This document shows, piece by piece, positions 4,156 through 5,323 of a stretch of 5,323 nt of DNA; positions within the stretch are counted from its first letter, which is position 1, and the number at the start of each line of letters is the position of its first letter. Below the pieces are notes generated by a model that was not told where the DNA came from, searched no databases, and saw nothing but the letters and a program-made list of their open reading frames with translations. This stretch comes from an uncultured Prevotella sp. (lineage in GTDB: Bacteria > Bacteroidota > Bacteroidia > Bacteroidales > Bacteroidaceae): NCBI GenBank assembly GCA_945827565.1, contig CALZNR010000122.1, positions 1 through 5,323 of the forward strand, written 5' to 3'. Made by a program: the position numbers and the translations under genes.

Positions 4156-5323
4156 ATGGGTATGTTAAGAACAACACAGATGGTTTCTGCCTTGATGATG
4201 CTGGCAGGACTTGCTTTTAGTGATTTGTTACAGGCACAGGTACAGGTCACCTCGGAAGAGGCGGCTGCCATGTACAAGGTGGTGAACAAAAAAAGAATCA
4301 GTGTGCACGACCCCTCTGTGGTGTTCGACAGCACCAGTGGGAGATACTATATCTTTGGTTCGCATAAGGCGGGTGCCTATACCACCGACATGCGCAACTG
4401 GACTGCTGCAAACCCCACCTGGGCAAATGCTTCTGGTGGCATAGCCTCTAATGCCGAAGCCTTTGTGACACCACAGGTGACCAAGGTGATGAAAGGCGGA
4501 GAGGAGGTGGATTTCCCCACATTCAATGCCATGGACTGGTCGAAACGTACTGACAATGCCTACGACATCAACGGAAATATGTGGGCACCCGATGTGGTGT
4601 GGAACCCCACTATGAACAAATGGTGCTGCTATCTTAGCATCAACGGCGACAAGTGGCACTCCAGCATTATACTGCTCACCGCCGACAAAATAACAGGACC
4701 CTACCGCTATCAGGGGCCAGTGGTGATATGCGGCTTTGACGGTACCGACCATTCTTATAAAGATACCGACTTGGAACTGGTGCTGGGCACACAGGCCTCA
4801 CTGCCTGCACGGTATGATGTGGGAGAAAAATGGGGAAACCGATGGCCACATACCATAGATCCTGCTGTGTTCTACGATGAGGAGGGAAAACTGTGGATGG
4901 TATATGGCTCTTGGTCGGGAGGTATATGGATGCTCGAACTCGATGAAACCACTGGGCTGCGCGACTACAATGTGACCTATCCCTCCGTGGGAGGCAATAC
5001 CGATGGAGTGACCAGCGACCCCTATTATGGTACCAAGGTGGGAGGCGGCTACTATGTGTCGGGCGAGGGGCCCTACATAGAGCACATCGGCAAGTATTAC
5101 TATATGTTCGTGAGCTATGGCTTCTTCAATCCCGATGGCGGTTACGAGATGCGCGTCTTTCGCTCTGAGAAACCCAACGGACCCTATAAAGATTCACGAG
5201 GGGTGAGCGCCATCTTCAACGGATATGTGATGAACTATGGCGTCAATGGCGACAAGAGAGGAGAGAAACTGATGGGGGCATACAACCATTGGGGCACTGT
5301 GGCACAGGGAGAGTGTGCACAGG
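4156..5323 (+). CDS. Secreted GH43 endo-alpha-1,5-L-arabinanase-type enzyme (3' truncated)
   Basis: 389 residues are visible before the window ends in frame. A Sec signal peptide (h-region about 9-21, cleavage likely after Ala27 in LLQA-Q) points to export; no lipobox is present. The five-bladed beta-propeller of GH43 is recognised by its three acids: Asp52 in VHDPSVVFD (general base), Asp235 in TIDPAVFYD (pKa modulator) and Glu304 in SGEGPYIEH (general acid). The blocks MWAPDVVWNP (142-151), KWCCYLSINGD, LLTADKITGPY, KLWMVYGSWSGGIWMLELDE and YEMRVFRSEKPNGPY closely resemble, from memory, larger extracellular endo-arabinanases such as B. subtilis Abn2. These cut alpha-1,5-linked arabinan backbones inside the chain. 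The wide Asp52-Asp235 spacing fits that type better than short arabinofuranosidases. ATG 4156 is preferred; 4162 and 4180 are in-frame alternatives, the latter shortening the n-region. The A-rich leader has no strong Shine-Dalgarno. It is divergent from GH127, suggesting joint arabinan or arabinoglycan use. Confidence 0.9.
   Translation, partial: MGMLRTTQMVSALMMLAGLAFSDLLQAQVQVTSEEAAAMYKVVNKKRISVHDPSVVFDSTSGRYYIFGSHKAGAYTTDMRNWTAANPTWANASGGIASNAEAFVTPQVTKVMKGGEEVDFPTFNAMDWSKRTDNAYDINGNMWAPDVVWNPTMNKWCCYLSINGDKWHSSIILLTADKITGPYRYQGPVVICGFDGTDHSYKDTDLELVLGTQASLPARYDVGEKWGNRWPHTIDPAVFYDEEGKLWMVYGSWSGGIWMLELDETTGLRDYNVTYPSVGGNTDGVTSDPYYGTKVGGGYYVSGEGPYIEHIGKYYYMFVSYGFFNPDGGYEMRVFRSEKPNGPYKDSRGVSAIFNGYVMNYGVNGDKRGEKLMGAYNHWGTVAQGECAQ

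Noticed and set aside
4228..4752. 174-codon minus-strand open frame opposite the start of GH43
   Set aside because: It is antisense to the GH43 propeller motifs; the Val/His/Gly-rich product matches no family.

Overview
The window looks like one end of a draft or metagenomic contig from a member of the Bacteroidales, most likely Prevotella or a close relative. The evidence is the TAnnTTTG (-7) promoter boxes of Bacteroidetes, the absence of Shine-Dalgarno sites before the starts, the Bacteroidales-like RNase HII and SufS sequences, and two secreted plant-polysaccharide hydrolases encoded side by side. The genus is my inference from memory of related sequences; no search was run.

Layout. Bases 1-46 are not genomic. 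They are an Illumina Nextera adapter: the end of P5, an i5 index and the Tn5 mosaic end. Bases 47-426 hold the 3' end of sufS, the cysteine desulfurase of Fe-S cluster assembly. A probable 100-residue membrane protein of unknown function lies convergent to it (430-732, minus). After an AT-rich gap comes rnhB (RNase HII, 900-1502, plus), followed by a small stem-loop in the short gap before the convergent GH127 gene (1577-3691, minus). That gene encodes a secreted beta-L-arabinofuranosidase-family enzyme. A 464-bp divergent intergenic region (3692-4155) separates it from a secreted GH43 endo-arabinanase-type gene (4156 to the window end, plus, cut off at its 3' end).

The two hydrolases probably work together on arabinose-rich plant cell-wall material. 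GH43 would cut alpha-1,5-arabinan chains outside the cytoplasm. The GH127 enzyme would remove beta-linked L-arabinofuranose or a related rare sugar from side chains. No SusC/SusD pair or regulator is visible, so this could be a small stand-alone pair or the edge of a larger locus that continues to the right.

The most unusual part is the intergenic region. In front of GH43 there are two full units and one shortened unit of a tandem repeat of about 73 bp. Each carries a perfect TATCTTTG box inside a conserved inverted repeat. The two full units also carry a second, T-tailed hairpin whose stem differs by a compensatory base-pair change. The gene-proximal unit has lost exactly that second hairpin, apparently by a deletion between flanking short direct repeats. 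In front of GH127 there is a separate 24-bp tandem duplication that duplicates most of its promoter box. I saw no CRISPR array, RNA gene, insertion sequence or defence system.
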